A stretch of DNA of 64,000 bases from Patiriisocius sp047731265 (GTDB lineage: Bacteria; Bacteroidota; Bacteroidia; Flavobacteriales; Flavobacteriaceae). The stretch lies in the NCBI RefSeq assembly GCF_047731265.1, contig NZ_CP159835.1, positions 3,038,001 to 3,102,000 on the forward strand, written 5' to 3'. Positions 28,388 to 37,505 of the stretch are shown here, piece by piece (positions within the stretch are counted from its first letter, which is position 1; every line of letters starts with the position of its first letter). The position numbers and the translations under genes were made by a program. The notes under the pieces are model-generated. The model worked only from the letters and a program-made list of their open reading frames with translations, did not search any database and was not told the origin of the DNA.

Positions 28388-31123
28388 CTAAAGTCCTTGA
28401 TCAGGAAGTCTTCGCTTGTCATATTTAATATCGCTAAGTACGCTAGATTTGATGCCAATATAAAAATACCAAGCTGTATTTACGGCACCTATTGGAGTCC
28501 AGTTAAAACTCATTTTCCAACTTTCTAAATCTCTTTGAAATCTAAGTTGTGTTAAAGTTACACCTCTATTTTTAAAATCATAACCACTAGATAACCCTAC
28601 CTGCCATCGTGGACTTAGTTCTACATTACTACTAAACATTAATGACTGCGATGAAACCTCATTCTCCCTTCGCTGGTTCGAATAGGTCATGGTATAAGCC
28701 AATCGAAAATCCCATGGCAGAGAATAATTATACCAATCTGCATTCGTAACAGTGTCTACCTCATCATCGTCACTATAAATATCCCCTTGAAAATTACCCG
28801 AATCTCCAAAAAGGTCATCCTGTCTACCACCATTTCTAAAAGTCTGACTGTCTGAGTTTTCATCTCCGCTGTTATTATTTGCTGCAAAATCTATACTGCT
28901 AAAGGAGTAATTTAGACTTATATTTCCTTGTGTTAATCTAAATAAGCTTCCTCCATTATCAATATTAAAAACATCTATTCTTTGGTTATTATTATCAAGC
29001 GCATAAGGGTCTAAAGTCCCATTAAAGTTAAATTCAAGTCTTTCGACTATTGGAATAGCTCCACGAACACTAACAGGGCTCCAATTTAAGGAATCACCCG
29101 CTAGGTTATAACTAGTTCCAAAATTTAAGTTGTTTAATAAAATAACTTTTTTAGGCTCCGTTGCAGTGGTATCACGATCTCTCACTTTTGCTTCAAAGTT
29201 ATTACTCAAACCAATACCTATGCTGCTACTATATGTTCTATTTGGTGCTCCATTAAGAGTATTTGTAAATCTAGAATATTCAACAATTTCAGCATTTATT
29301 TCTGGATCAGCTGTTTCTGCAGGAGGGATAGTATATTCGTCCCAGTATTGATCAAATCCAGGATTAATATTATAGGATAACGAGGGTCGTATAACATGTC
29401 TGATTTTTTGAATTTTCTTATCATCTCCTAAATTAAAGGTACCATAAATAGTGGTTCCTAAACTTGTGCTAAAATTATAAGTTCGGAAACTGTCAAAGCC
29501 ACTTATAGTATCTATAACTGCACCGCCAGCACCCTCATTCAATTCCGTATCAAATCTTTGGTCAAAAGTGGTTAAGGTCCAGGTTTCAGTAAAAGTAGTA
29601 TTAGCACTAGCACTCAAATATTCAAATACTTTAAAGTTTGTTGAAATAGGGATTCTATGTTGCATTCCTATAAGGGCATCATCAAACATTTCAGATTTAA
29701 AGAACAGCGAATCTGTTGTGTTAATTCTATTTTGTGCTGTTACATCATACTGGAAGTTAATATTATCTATAATGCCTTTTTTAGTTCCAGTTTTTGGCGC
29801 AAAGGGGAATACCCGTCCAACATTTGCATTGATATTGGGTAAATTTAAATTTATAGATTGTGTCTGTGTGTTTTGATTTAAGTTTAAAGCAACAGATACA
29901 TTGGTTTGTGGTTCGCCCTCAAATGTTTTATTATAACTAATAGAAGAACTCAGATTATTTACTAATTGACTCGCATTGTTAACCTGGTTGATAGACTGTT
30001 GAAAGAATTGACTACTTCCAAAATTGACCGAAGCATTAAAACGAGAGGTTGGACTAGATTTCTGATCTTGGCTATGATTCCACTGTATATTGTATTGTGT
30101 TGACTGGCTAAAGTTTGGAAAACCACGCTCTTCATTAAGAAGGTTTTCATATCTTATATTTAAATTCCCTCTAAATTTATAGCGCACTGTATATGCAGAT
30201 TCAGCCCTTAAACCATAGCTCCCATTCGTATAATAATCACCCAATAAAGTAAGATCAAAATAATCTGAAAGGGCTAAATAATAGCCAGTATTTTGAAAAA
30301 AGAATCCGCGGTCATTATCGTCTCCAATAGTAGGCAATATAAATCCCGAAGTTCTGTCATTTGTCATTGGAAAATAAGCAAATGGCAAGCCTATTGGAGT
30401 TGGTACATCTGCAATATACATATTGGTAAGCCCGGTGACGATCTTTTTTTTCGGGACAAATTTTGCCCGCCTTGTATAAAAATAATATTCTGGATTATCG
30501 ATATTTTGTGAGGTAGTAAATTTTACACGGCTTAAGAAAACTACAGAGTCATTTTCCTTCTTAGTGGTTTCAGCAATATATCTAAATCCAGTTTCTTCTC
30601 CACGTGAATTGTACACCAGCGCTTTTTTGCTATCCGTGTTATAGCGTATGCTATCTGGTTCAACTGTATTAGTGCCTTGCTTAAAAATGGGTCTTTGCGC
30701 ATAAGTACCAGCGCTATCAATACCTTTAGCATACACTTCGTTTTTATTATAATCTAATATTATTTCACCCGCGTCTATTCTTACATCCCCATATACAACA
30801 TATGCTTTATTATACATATAGACACGATTTGTCTTTCGGTCTATAAAAACATAGTCTTCTCCATAGTACTCCACAATATCTGTAAGCAATTCGTTGTTTA
30901 TCTTAATAGTATCTGTATCTGTCGTGTCCTGTGCCCGTTCATTAATTTCATCAAGTGCAGGCTTTACCGGAATAATAATAGAGTCTTGTACTACTGGCAC
31001 TTCTTCTTCCTCGGCAGAAATAGTAGGGGTTTCTTGAACAGGAATCTCTTGAGCAGATAGGAGGGTACACCCACAGAGCCAGACTGTGAATAAAAGTGTT
31101 AAATAATACGGTTTGTTCGCCAC
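28388..31123 (-). CDS. lptD: LPS-assembly outer-membrane protein LptD (Bacteroidota type)
   Basis: The 911-residue protein has a signal peptide (ending LLSAQEIP), a low-complexity acidic linker, an OstA-like N-terminal jellyroll (NRVYMYNKAYVVYGDVRIDA through AKGIDSAGTYAQRPIF), then a long beta-barrel region with the LptD signature FPMTNDRTSGFILPTIGDDN. Its role is inserting LPS into the outer leaflet. The start is GTG at 31121-31123. It is divergent from the amidase gene; the upstream regions partly overlap. Confidence 0.87.
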   Translation of the reverse strand: MANKPYYLTLLFTVWLCGCTLLSAQEIPVQETPTISAEEEEVPVVQDSIIIPVKPALDEINERAQDTTDTDTIKINNELLTDIVEYYGEDYVFIDRKTNRVYMYNKAYVVYGDVRIDAGEIILDYNKNEVYAKGIDSAGTYAQRPIFKQGTNTVEPDSIRYNTDSKKALVYNSRGEETGFRYIAETTKKENDSVVFLSRVKFTTSQNIDNPEYYFYTRRAKFVPKKKIVTGLTNMYIADVPTPIGLPFAYFPMTNDRTSGFILPTIGDDNDRGFFFQNTGYYLALSDYFDLTLLGDYYTNGSYGLRAESAYTVRYKFRGNLNIRYENLLNEERGFPNFSQSTQYNIQWNHSQDQKSSPTSRFNASVNFGSSQFFQQSINQVNNASQLVNNLSSSISYNKTFEGEPQTNVSVALNLNQNTQTQSINLNLPNINANVGRVFPFAPKTGTKKGIIDNINFQYDVTAQNRINTTDSLFFKSEMFDDALIGMQHRIPISTNFKVFEYLSASANTTFTETWTLTTFDQRFDTELNEGAGGAVIDTISGFDSFRTYNFSTSLGTTIYGTFNLGDDKKIQKIRHVIRPSLSYNINPGFDQYWDEYTIPPAETADPEINAEIVEYSRFTNTLNGAPNRTYSSSIGIGLSNNFEAKVRDRDTTATEPKKVILLNNLNFGTSYNLAGDSLNWSPVSVRGAIPIVERLEFNFNGTLDPYALDNNNQRIDVFNIDNGGSLFRLTQGNISLNYSFSSIDFAANNNSGDENSDSQTFRNGGRQDDLFGDSGNFQGDIYSDDDEVDTVTNADWYNYSLPWDFRLAYTMTYSNQRRENEVSSQSLMFSSNVELSPRWQVGLSSGYDFKNRGVTLTQLRFQRDLESWKMSFNWTPIGAVNTAWYFYIGIKSSVLSDIKYDKRRLPDQGL

Positions 31124-31238
31124 GCTATGCTGCTATTATTTCGTATTTTGGCCTTGTTTTTGGAACGCTAAAATTAAGCATATTTTTTTGGCTGTCTTTT
31201 ATAAAAAACGAATTTTAAAACTCAATGTTACTAGTTGT

Positions 31239-32360
31239 ATGAAAACGAATACAATATATCTTTTAGTGCTACTTTTTATGAGTTACTTTTCTTCTATGGA
31301 AATTTTAGCTCAAAAAAATAAATCCAACCAATTTATAGTGGTTTTAGACGCGGGGCACGGCGGCCACGATTCTGGAAATAGGGGGAGTGGTTATTTTGAA
31401 AAAAACATAGCATTAAACATTGTATTAAAAGTAGGCAAGGAACTTGAAAAAAATAAGAATATAAAAATTTTATACACACGAACAGATGATACTTTCGTTA
31501 CTCTAAAGGGGAGAGCAGATATTGCGAATAAAGCCGATGCAGATCTTTTTGTATCTATTCATTGCGATGCGTTTCATAACAATGCAAATGGTGCGGGAAC
31601 TTTTGTTTTGGGGCTTCATCGTTCTAAAGATAATTTTGAAATTGCAAAAAAAGAGAACGAAGTTATTTTTTTAGAAGAAAACTATGAAGAAACTTATGCT
31701 GGTTTTGATCCCAACTCACCGGAATCATTTATAGGGCTTACAATACTGCAAGAGGAATATTTAGATCAAAGTATATTACTTGCAGGATTGATACAAACCA
31801 ACTTTGTTAATAGTTTAAAAAGAAACGACAGAAGTGTGCGACAGGCTGGTTTCTTAGTTTTGAGAGAAACCTATATGCCCAGTGTATTAATCGAAACAGG
31901 CTTTTTAACATACAAACCAGAAGGTGAATATTTAAATTCTAAAAAAGGTCAAAATGAAATGGCCGCTGAAATATCAAAAGGAATAATTTCCTATAAAAAA
32001 AATCTAGCACTAGCAACTAGCAATGCACAAAGCCCTGTAATTACAGAAAAAGAAATTGACGAAGCTATAAAATCTACCGAGAAAAAAATCTATGAAGGCA
32101 TCGATTTTAAAGTACAACTCGCAGCCAGCAGTAAAAAGCTAGCAACTAAACCTTATAATTTTAAAGGGTTAAAAAATGTAGACCGTGAAAAAGAAGGAAA
32201 CTTGTACAAGTATTTTTATGGAAAAACTAGCAACTACAACGAAATTCAATTAATGAAAGCGTATGTCCAAGATAAAGGCTACAAATCGGCGTTTGTAGTG
32301 GCTTTTAAGGGTTCTGAAAAAGTTAAACTTTCAGAAGTGCTAATACAACAAGCTAAATAA
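31239..32360 (+). CDS. N-acetylmuramoyl-L-alanine amidase
   Basis: From ATG 31239 the protein has 373 residues: a signal peptide (KTNTIYLLVLLFMSYFSS), an amidase_3 domain (about residues 30-250) with VVLDAGHGGHDSG, FEKNIALN, VSIHCDAFHNN and LIETGFLT supplying zinc ligands and the catalytic glutamate, and a C-terminal extension (about 290-370) resembling a SPOR-like fold (FKVQLAASSKKL). It cleaves the amide between MurNAc and the stem peptide in the periplasm. The reading frame is open upstream to 31113, but the hydrophobic leader only makes sense from ATG 31239. The MCE gene follows after 40 nt. Confidence 0.9.
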   Translation: MKTNTIYLLVLLFMSYFSSMEILAQKNKSNQFIVVLDAGHGGHDSGNRGSGYFEKNIALNIVLKVGKELEKNKNIKILYTRTDDTFVTLKGRADIANKADADLFVSIHCDAFHNNANGAGTFVLGLHRSKDNFEIAKKENEVIFLEENYEETYAGFDPNSPESFIGLTILQEEYLDQSILLAGLIQTNFVNSLKRNDRSVRQAGFLVLRETYMPSVLIETGFLTYKPEGEYLNSKKGQNEMAAEISKGIISYKKNLALATSNAQSPVITEKEIDEAIKSTEKKIYEGIDFKVQLAASSKKLATKPYNFKGLKNVDREKEGNLYKYFYGKTSNYNEIQLMKAYVQDKGYKSAFVVAFKGSEKVKLSEVLIQQAK

Positions 32361-32400
32361 CGAGAATTATCATTAAATTTGAATAATAAATACAATCTAT

Positions 32401-33354
32401 TTGAAACTCTCAAGAGAAGTTAAAACCGGCATACTTGCGATAGGAGCAATTTTACTATTCATTTTTGGATATAGTTTTCTAAAGGGAACAAATTTGCTAG
32501 AAAAGAAAAGGACGTTTTTTGTAGAATATGAAAACGTTGAAGGGTTAGCAAAATCAGCCCCTGTCACTATAAATGGATTGGTTGTTGGTAAATTAACAGA
32601 CATACACTTTGTTAGTAAAACGGGTAAATTAATTGTAGAATTTTCAGTAGAAGAATCAGACTTCGAATTTTCTAGAAAAAGTATGACTCGTATTTATAGC
32701 AGTGGTTTGATTGGCGGGAAATCTTTAGGGATATTTCCAGAATACGATAATAATAACATTGCCATATCTGGAGACACATTACAGGGTAGTGTTGAAGACG
32801 GTATGCTCGATGCTGTTAAAAAAGCTTTAGGACCTTTAGAGGATAAAGTTACTTTTACACTCGCTACATTAGATTCTTTGCTTATAAGTTTTACATTGTT
32901 ATTAGATGTTGAAACACGAGAAAATCTACAAGGAGCAATCGCTAATCTAAATACAACCATGAAATCTTTAAACGGTGCTTCTGGAAGTCTGGATGTGATT
33001 TTAAATAATAATATTGATAAATTAGATCGCACATTCACTAATTTAGATGAAATGGCTGTTAATTTTAATCAGTTTTCAGATTCATTGGCGCAGCTTGAAA
33101 CAGGACGTTTAGTGTCTGAATTTCAAAGTGTTATTTCAAGATTTGACACCATAGCAACTGGCATGGAAAACGGTGAGGGTACCGTTGGTAAATTACTTAA
33201 AGATGACCAATTGTATGAAAATTTAGAAGGGGCGTCACGCCAACTAGAAGAACTATTACAAGATGTAAAATTGAACCCAAAACGATATATACATATTTCA
33301 GTCTTCGGTAAAAAGAATGCTGAGTATACAATACCTGAAAACCCCGACCAATAA
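32401..33354 (+). CDS. MlaD/MCE family protein
   Basis: The 317-residue protein begins at TTG 32401 with KLSREVKTGILAIGAILLFI, a single membrane anchor. An MCE domain (about residues 35-115, with EGLAKSAPVTINGLVVGKL and GLIGGKSLGIF) is followed by a long helical region. MCE proteins form periplasmic rings that ferry phospholipids between membranes. No Mla ATPase or permease is adjacent. It follows the amidase by 40 nt and precedes the Fe-S protein by 6 nt, indicating one transcript. Confidence 0.88.
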   Translation: MKLSREVKTGILAIGAILLFIFGYSFLKGTNLLEKKRTFFVEYENVEGLAKSAPVTINGLVVGKLTDIHFVSKTGKLIVEFSVEESDFEFSRKSMTRIYSSGLIGGKSLGIFPEYDNNNIAISGDTLQGSVEDGMLDAVKKALGPLEDKVTFTLATLDSLLISFTLLLDVETRENLQGAIANLNTTMKSLNGASGSLDVILNNNIDKLDRTFTNLDEMAVNFNQFSDSLAQLETGRLVSEFQSVISRFDTIATGMENGEGTVGKLLKDDQLYENLEGASRQLEELLQDVKLNPKRYIHISVFGKKNAEYTIPENPDQ

Positions 33355-33360
33355 AAACGT

Positions 33361-34689
33361 ATGCAGTACATTCCTAATATTTTATTTTTACTCCTTCTTG
33401 TTGCGGGAGTCGGTTATTTTACTTTAAACATTCGTAAAGTTATCCGAAACATTAAGCTGGGCCTCGCTGTAGATGCTTCAGATAATAAAGCAGAACGTTA
33501 TGGCAATGTTGCTCGTATAGCACTAGGTCAATCAAAAATGGTAACAAGACCTTTGTCTGGTTCTTTACACGTTATAGTGTATGTAGGTTTTGTTGTTATT
33601 AATATAGAGGTACTGGAAATAATTATTGATGGACTCTTTGGCACACACCGAATCTTCGCGTTTTTAGGTCCAGTTTATGATGTTTTAATTTTCACTTTTG
33701 AAATTTTAGCGGCATTAGTATTTATTGGAGTTATTATATTTTGGACGCGACGTAATGTTTCAAAAATCAAACGCTTCTTAAAACCAGAAATGAAAGGCTG
33801 GCCTAAGCAGGATGCAAACCTCATTCTTTACTTTGAGATGGTTTTAATGACCTTATTTTTAGTGATGAATGCTGCAGATTATCAATTACAGCAATTAGGC
33901 GCAGAGCATTATACACAGGCTGGTTCATATCCTATTAGCAGTTTGATAGCGCCACTTTTTGAAGGGCTTTCAGAAAGCACAATTATTTTAGTTGAACGTG
34001 GTGCTTGGTGGATTCATATTACAGGAATTTTAGTATTTCTTAATTATCTATACTTTTCAAAACACCTACACATTTTATTAGCATTCCCAAATGTATATTT
34101 TGGAAGAATAACTCCAAAAGGGCAATTTAAAAATAACGAAGCAGTTACTGCTGAAGTTAAAATGATGATGGATCCAACTATAGATCCTTTTGCTGCACCA
34201 CCCGAAGGTACAGAAGCTGCGATACCAGCAAAGTTTGGTGCTAGTGACGTTATGGATCTAACGCAAGTCCAACTATTAAACGCATACACTTGTACCGAGT
34301 GTGGTAGATGTACAGATGAATGTCCAGCAAACCAAACAGGAAAGAAATTATCCCCTCGTAAAATCATGATGGATACGAGAGATCGTTTGCAAGAAGTAGG
34401 TAAGAACATAGATAAAAATGGGGAGTTCCAACCAGACGGAAAGCAATTATTAGGCGATTATATTACGCAAGAAGAATTATGGGCCTGCACCACCTGTAAT
34501 GCCTGTGTAGAAGCTTGTCCAGTGAGTATAGACCCACTTTCAATCATTATGGATATGCGTCAATACTTAGTAATGGAACAGTCTGCTGCGCCCAATGAGT
34601 TAAACGTAACAATGAATAATATAGAAAACAACGGCGCACCTTGGCCATTTAATCAAATGGATCGATTGAATTGGAAGGATGAGAATTAA
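33361..34689 (+). CDS. Membrane (Fe-S)-binding protein, heterodisulfide-reductase-like
   Basis: The 442-residue protein has several membrane helices in its first 250 residues (for instance IPNILFLLLLVAGVGYF and VLIFTFEILAALVFIGVIIF). It ends in a soluble domain with two 4Fe-4S clusters: CTECGRCTDECP near residue 311 and CTTCNACVEACP near 379. This combines a NarI/HdrE-like membrane part with HdrC-like clusters. It probably passes electrons between quinones and the CCG protein encoded at 35450. The substrate is not known. The small downstream gene starts within its last codons. Confidence 0.85.
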   Translation: MQYIPNILFLLLLVAGVGYFTLNIRKVIRNIKLGLAVDASDNKAERYGNVARIALGQSKMVTRPLSGSLHVIVYVGFVVINIEVLEIIIDGLFGTHRIFAFLGPVYDVLIFTFEILAALVFIGVIIFWTRRNVSKIKRFLKPEMKGWPKQDANLILYFEMVLMTLFLVMNAADYQLQQLGAEHYTQAGSYPISSLIAPLFEGLSESTIILVERGAWWIHITGILVFLNYLYFSKHLHILLAFPNVYFGRITPKGQFKNNEAVTAEVKMMMDPTIDPFAAPPEGTEAAIPAKFGASDVMDLTQVQLLNAYTCTECGRCTDECPANQTGKKLSPRKIMMDTRDRLQEVGKNIDKNGEFQPDGKQLLGDYITQEELWACTTCNACVEACPVSIDPLSIIMDMRQYLVMEQSAAPNELNVTMNNIENNGAPWPFNQMDRLNWKDEN

Positions 34690-35014
34690 AACTGTTCAAT
34701 TTATAACCGTGTTGATAGCAATAATTTTGTTTTCGGAGCAGTTGAAAGCTCAAAATCACAGCGGTTTTAAGAAGAACTCATTACAAATTAAAGTGTACGT
34801 CCATATAAAATATGAAAAGGCAAAATCCAAAGAGATTAAAGTAAAAAAAATATTTTGTGATTACTGTAATGACAGTCAAAAAGCATATTTATCCAATACG
34901 GTTTGATCAAAAGTTTATAAAGTAAGAAATGATGCTGAAAACGTCGTTGAAAATGGACTAACAAAGAAAGCGCTTTTTATTAAAGTTGCTAAAAACGAAT
35001 TTAGAAAATTATAA
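34679..35014 (+). pseudogene. Small secreted protein interrupted by an in-frame TGA
   Basis: From ATG 34679 (overlapping the Fe-S gene by 11 nt) a frame of 112 codons starts with a signal peptide (IKTVQFITVLIAIILFSEQ). It continues with KSKEIKVKKIFCDYCNDSQ, reaches TGA after YLSNTV and stays protein-like afterwards (SKVYKVRNDAENVVENGLTK, ending EFRKL) to TAA. One base change, for example from TGG, explains it. A CDYC motif suggests a thiol or metal site. The family is unknown. Its position within the Fe-S operon suggests a periplasmic accessory role before decay, or readthrough. Confidence 0.6.
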
Positions 35015-35016
35015 CA

Positions 35017-35442
35017 TTGAAGGAAGAAATATTAAAAACAGTACAAGACGAAAATGGGGAAACGATAAGCCCTACATTAGCGAAAGGAGTAAAAAACTAT
35101 TTGATAGATATAGACGGTACTATTACTGAGGACGTGCCAAATGAAGAGCCAGAACGAATGGCGACCTGCGAGCCTTTTCCAGATGCGTTAAAAACACTTA
35201 ATACCTGGTATGATCAAGGTCACTTAATTTGTTTCTTCACTTCAAGAACAGAAGATCACCGTGAAGTAACTGAAACTTGGCTAAAAAAACACAATTTTAA
35301 TTACCACTCATTACTAATGGGTAAACCTCGCGGAGGTAATTATCATTGGGTGGATAATCATCTAGTAAAAGCAACTCGATACAAAGGAAAATTTACTGAG
35401 TTGGTCGAAAAAGAAGTAACTATTCAAGTTTTTAAGGATTAA
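35017..35442 (+). CDS. HAD-superfamily small hydrolase
   Basis: The 141-residue protein starts at TTG 35017. It carries HAD motif I (YLIDIDGTITEDVP, nucleophile Asp), motif II Ser (ICFFTSRTEDHRE), a Lys (LMGKPRGGNYHW) and an acidic motif IV (WVDNHLV). The small size and lack of a cap suggest a phosphatase on a nucleotide or macromolecule; similar flavobacterial proteins are often mislabelled phosphoheptose isomerase. It lies between the two Fe-S genes in the same operon, 7 nt before the CCG protein. Confidence 0.78.
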   Translation: MKEEILKTVQDENGETISPTLAKGVKNYLIDIDGTITEDVPNEEPERMATCEPFPDALKTLNTWYDQGHLICFFTSRTEDHREVTETWLKKHNFNYHSLLMGKPRGGNYHWVDNHLVKATRYKGKFTELVEKEVTIQVFKD

Positions 35443-35449
35443 AAAATTT

Positions 35450-36241
35450 ATGGAAAACACATTAAAAGTCCCAACAATGGCCGAATTTATGGCACAAGGA
35501 AAAAAACCTGAAGTTTTATTTTGGGTAGGTTGTGCTGGTAGTTTTGATGATAGGGCAAAAAAAATCACAAAAGCATTTGTAAAGCTTTTAAATAAAGCAG
35601 GAGTAGAGTTTGCTGTATTAGGAACCGAAGAAAGCTGTACAGGCGATCCAGCAAAAAGAGCAGGGAACGAATTTTTATTTCAAATGCAAGCCACTACTAA
35701 TATAGAAGTAATGAATGCCTATGAAGTAAAAAAAATTGTTACTGCCTGCCCTCATTGCTTTAATACTATTGCAAATGAATACCCTGAATTAGGCGGTAAT
35801 TATGAAGTAATGCACCATACACAATTCTTAAAGTCTCTTTTAAATGAAGGAAGACTTAAAGTGGAAGGTGGAAAATTCAAAGGAAAGAAAATTACATTTC
35901 ATGACCCTTGCTATTTAGGACGTGCTAATGGAGAATATGAAGCGCCAAGGGACTTACTCAAAAAATTAGAAGTGGAATTGGTTGAAATGAAACGTTGCAA
36001 AACAAAAGGGCTTTGTTGCGGAGCTGGCGGGGCACAAATGTTTAAAGAAGCAGAACCTGGAACTAAAGAAATAAATATTGAACGCACCGAAGAAGCAATT
36101 GATACAGGTGCAAAAATTATAGCTGCAGGATGTCCATTCTGCAATACAATGATGACAGATGGTGTCAAAAATGAAGAAAAAGAAGGAGAAGTTATCGTTA
36201 TGGATGTTGCTGAAATGATTGCAAGCGCACAAGATTTGTAA
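35450..36241 (+). CDS. Cysteine-rich CCG-domain (Fe-S) protein, LutA/HdrD-like
   Basis: The 263-residue protein has two CCG-type modules. The first contains VGCAGSFD and ESCTGDP; the second contains DPCYLGRANGEY, CKTKGLCCGAGGAQMF and AAGCPFCNTMM. These bind non-cubane 4Fe-4S clusters in heterodisulfide reductase and lactate-oxidation LutA. It is soluble and probably docks on the membrane Fe-S protein encoded at 33361. The organism also carries bacillithiol synthase BshA, so a thiol-linked role is possible but unproven. Confidence 0.87.
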   Translation: MENTLKVPTMAEFMAQGKKPEVLFWVGCAGSFDDRAKKITKAFVKLLNKAGVEFAVLGTEESCTGDPAKRAGNEFLFQMQATTNIEVMNAYEVKKIVTACPHCFNTIANEYPELGGNYEVMHHTQFLKSLLNEGRLKVEGGKFKGKKITFHDPCYLGRANGEYEAPRDLLKKLEVELVEMKRCKTKGLCCGAGGAQMFKEAEPGTKEINIERTEEAIDTGAKIIAAGCPFCNTMMTDGVKNEEKEGEVIVMDVAEMIASAQDL

Positions 36242-36285
36242 AGAAATACCAGACTCTATTAATTACCACTTAACTACTTTATAAA

Positions 36286-36768
36286 ATGTTAACTAACTTC
36301 CATAATCTCCCAGACGATTCAAGAACTTGGGTGTATCAATCAAACCGTAAATTTTCAGACGAAGAAGTACAATTCATTGAAGACAAAACAAAAGCGTTTC
36401 TAACGCAATGGACAGCACATGGTTCAAACCTTGAAGCTGGATTTGAAATTAAGTACGGTCGTTTTATTGTTATTGGTTTAAATCAACAAAATGCTTCCGC
36501 ATCTGGTTGTAGTATTGATGCTTCCGTTCATTTTATACAATCGCTGCAAGAAAAAATGGATGTTGATTTGTTAGATAAAATGAACGTCACTTTCTACAGT
36601 GGAGAATATATAGCACACAAATCTCTCATCGACTTTAGAAAAATGGCCAAAGCCAAATCAGTTTCTCCAAACACAGTGGTATTTAACAATTTAGTAAATA
36701 CTAAAAAGGAATACGAAGAAAGCTGGGAAGTACCAGCAAAAGACAGCTGGCACAATCGTTTTCTTTAA
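36286..36768 (+). CDS. Conserved flavobacterial protein (commonly labelled ABC transporter ATPase)
   Basis: This 160-residue soluble protein begins MLTNFHNLPDDSRTWVYQSN and contains ASGCSIDASVHFIQSLQ. Homologues are often annotated as an ABC transporter ATPase, but no Walker A, signature or Walker B motif is present, so that name is not supported. It is highly conserved in flavobacteria and regularly follows the CCG Fe-S gene, so it probably works with that complex. It lies 44 nt after the CCG gene on the same strand. Confidence 0.75.
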   Translation: MLTNFHNLPDDSRTWVYQSNRKFSDEEVQFIEDKTKAFLTQWTAHGSNLEAGFEIKYGRFIVIGLNQQNASASGCSIDASVHFIQSLQEKMDVDLLDKMNVTFYSGEYIAHKSLIDFRKMAKAKSVSPNTVVFNNLVNTKKEYEESWEVPAKDSWHNRFL

Positions 36769-36781
36769 ATTAGGGTTAAAA

Positions 36782-37486
36782 TCAATTTATCATTCCCTGC
36801 AAATCCTCAACAACTGTTTTGTAATTTTTGAGTACACGTTCCCATTCCTTGAATTTAATATCAGATTTTACCGGCGTTTGTGCTTGTCCAGAATATTCAC
36901 TCACTAATTTTATCTTATATGATAATGGTTCTTGAGAATCTTCTTTAACAATTATACGCGTGCGAACGGTATTTTGAGTAAAGGATTTTACACTCCACGC
37001 CGTATAAAGATATCCGGTTTCATCATCCATCAATTCAATTACATCAAAATAATTGAGGACTGTTTTATGAATTGCTTTCCATGCATCGTTTCGCTCCAGA
37101 GAAGAAGATTCAACCTTTATATACCTATTAATTTCTTGAGATAACTCTGAGGCTAAAAATGAGTCGTCTTCTTTCATTTCTAAGAAATAAGACTTTGGTA
37201 AATCTGCCGCATTTTTTTTATTACAGAACTTTATTTTTTCAGAAATAAATCCCGATTTTTTCACTAATACCGTAACACATTCTTCCTTAGCCACTACTAT
37301 TAAGGTATTTCCTGGCGTCGCTTCTACACCGTTTATCCATATGTTCGCATCGGTTTCAGATGCAGAAAATTTAATTTTTTTCTTTCCAACAATTTCTATG
37401 TCTGTAATAGCGAATATTGGATTAATCACTGCTTGCATAGAGAATGTCAAAAGCAGTAAGAATATTTTTTTATTCATGTTATTCAT
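36782..37486 (-). CDS. Secreted hypothetical protein
   Basis: The 234-residue protein has a signal peptide (KKIFLLLLTFSMQAVINPIFA; the start may be the internal ATG of MNKK at 37477). A PEGA-like beta segment follows (ANIWINGVEATPGNTLIVVA), then a mixed domain with two cysteines (EECVTVLVKKSG, IKFCNKKN). No enzyme motif is seen. It ends in TGA, confirming TGA as a stop codon here. It is 20 nt downstream of the outer-membrane-like gene and probably co-transcribed with it. Confidence 0.72.
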   Translation of the reverse strand: MNNMNKKIFLLLLTFSMQAVINPIFAITDIEIVGKKKIKFSASETDANIWINGVEATPGNTLIVVAKEECVTVLVKKSGFISEKIKFCNKKNAADLPKSYFLEMKEDDSFLASELSQEINRYIKVESSSLERNDAWKAIHKTVLNYFDVIELMDDETGYLYTAWSVKSFTQNTVRTRIIVKEDSQEPLSYKIKLVSEYSGQAQTPVKSDIKFKEWERVLKNYKTVVEDLQGMIN

Positions 37487-37505
37487 ATTTAAAAATTAGT
37501 AGGAT

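Noticed and set aside
31113..31238. 42-residue upstream extension of the amidase
   Set aside because: It overlaps the lptD start region and adds an extra hydrophobic stretch before a normal signal peptide that begins at ATG 31239.
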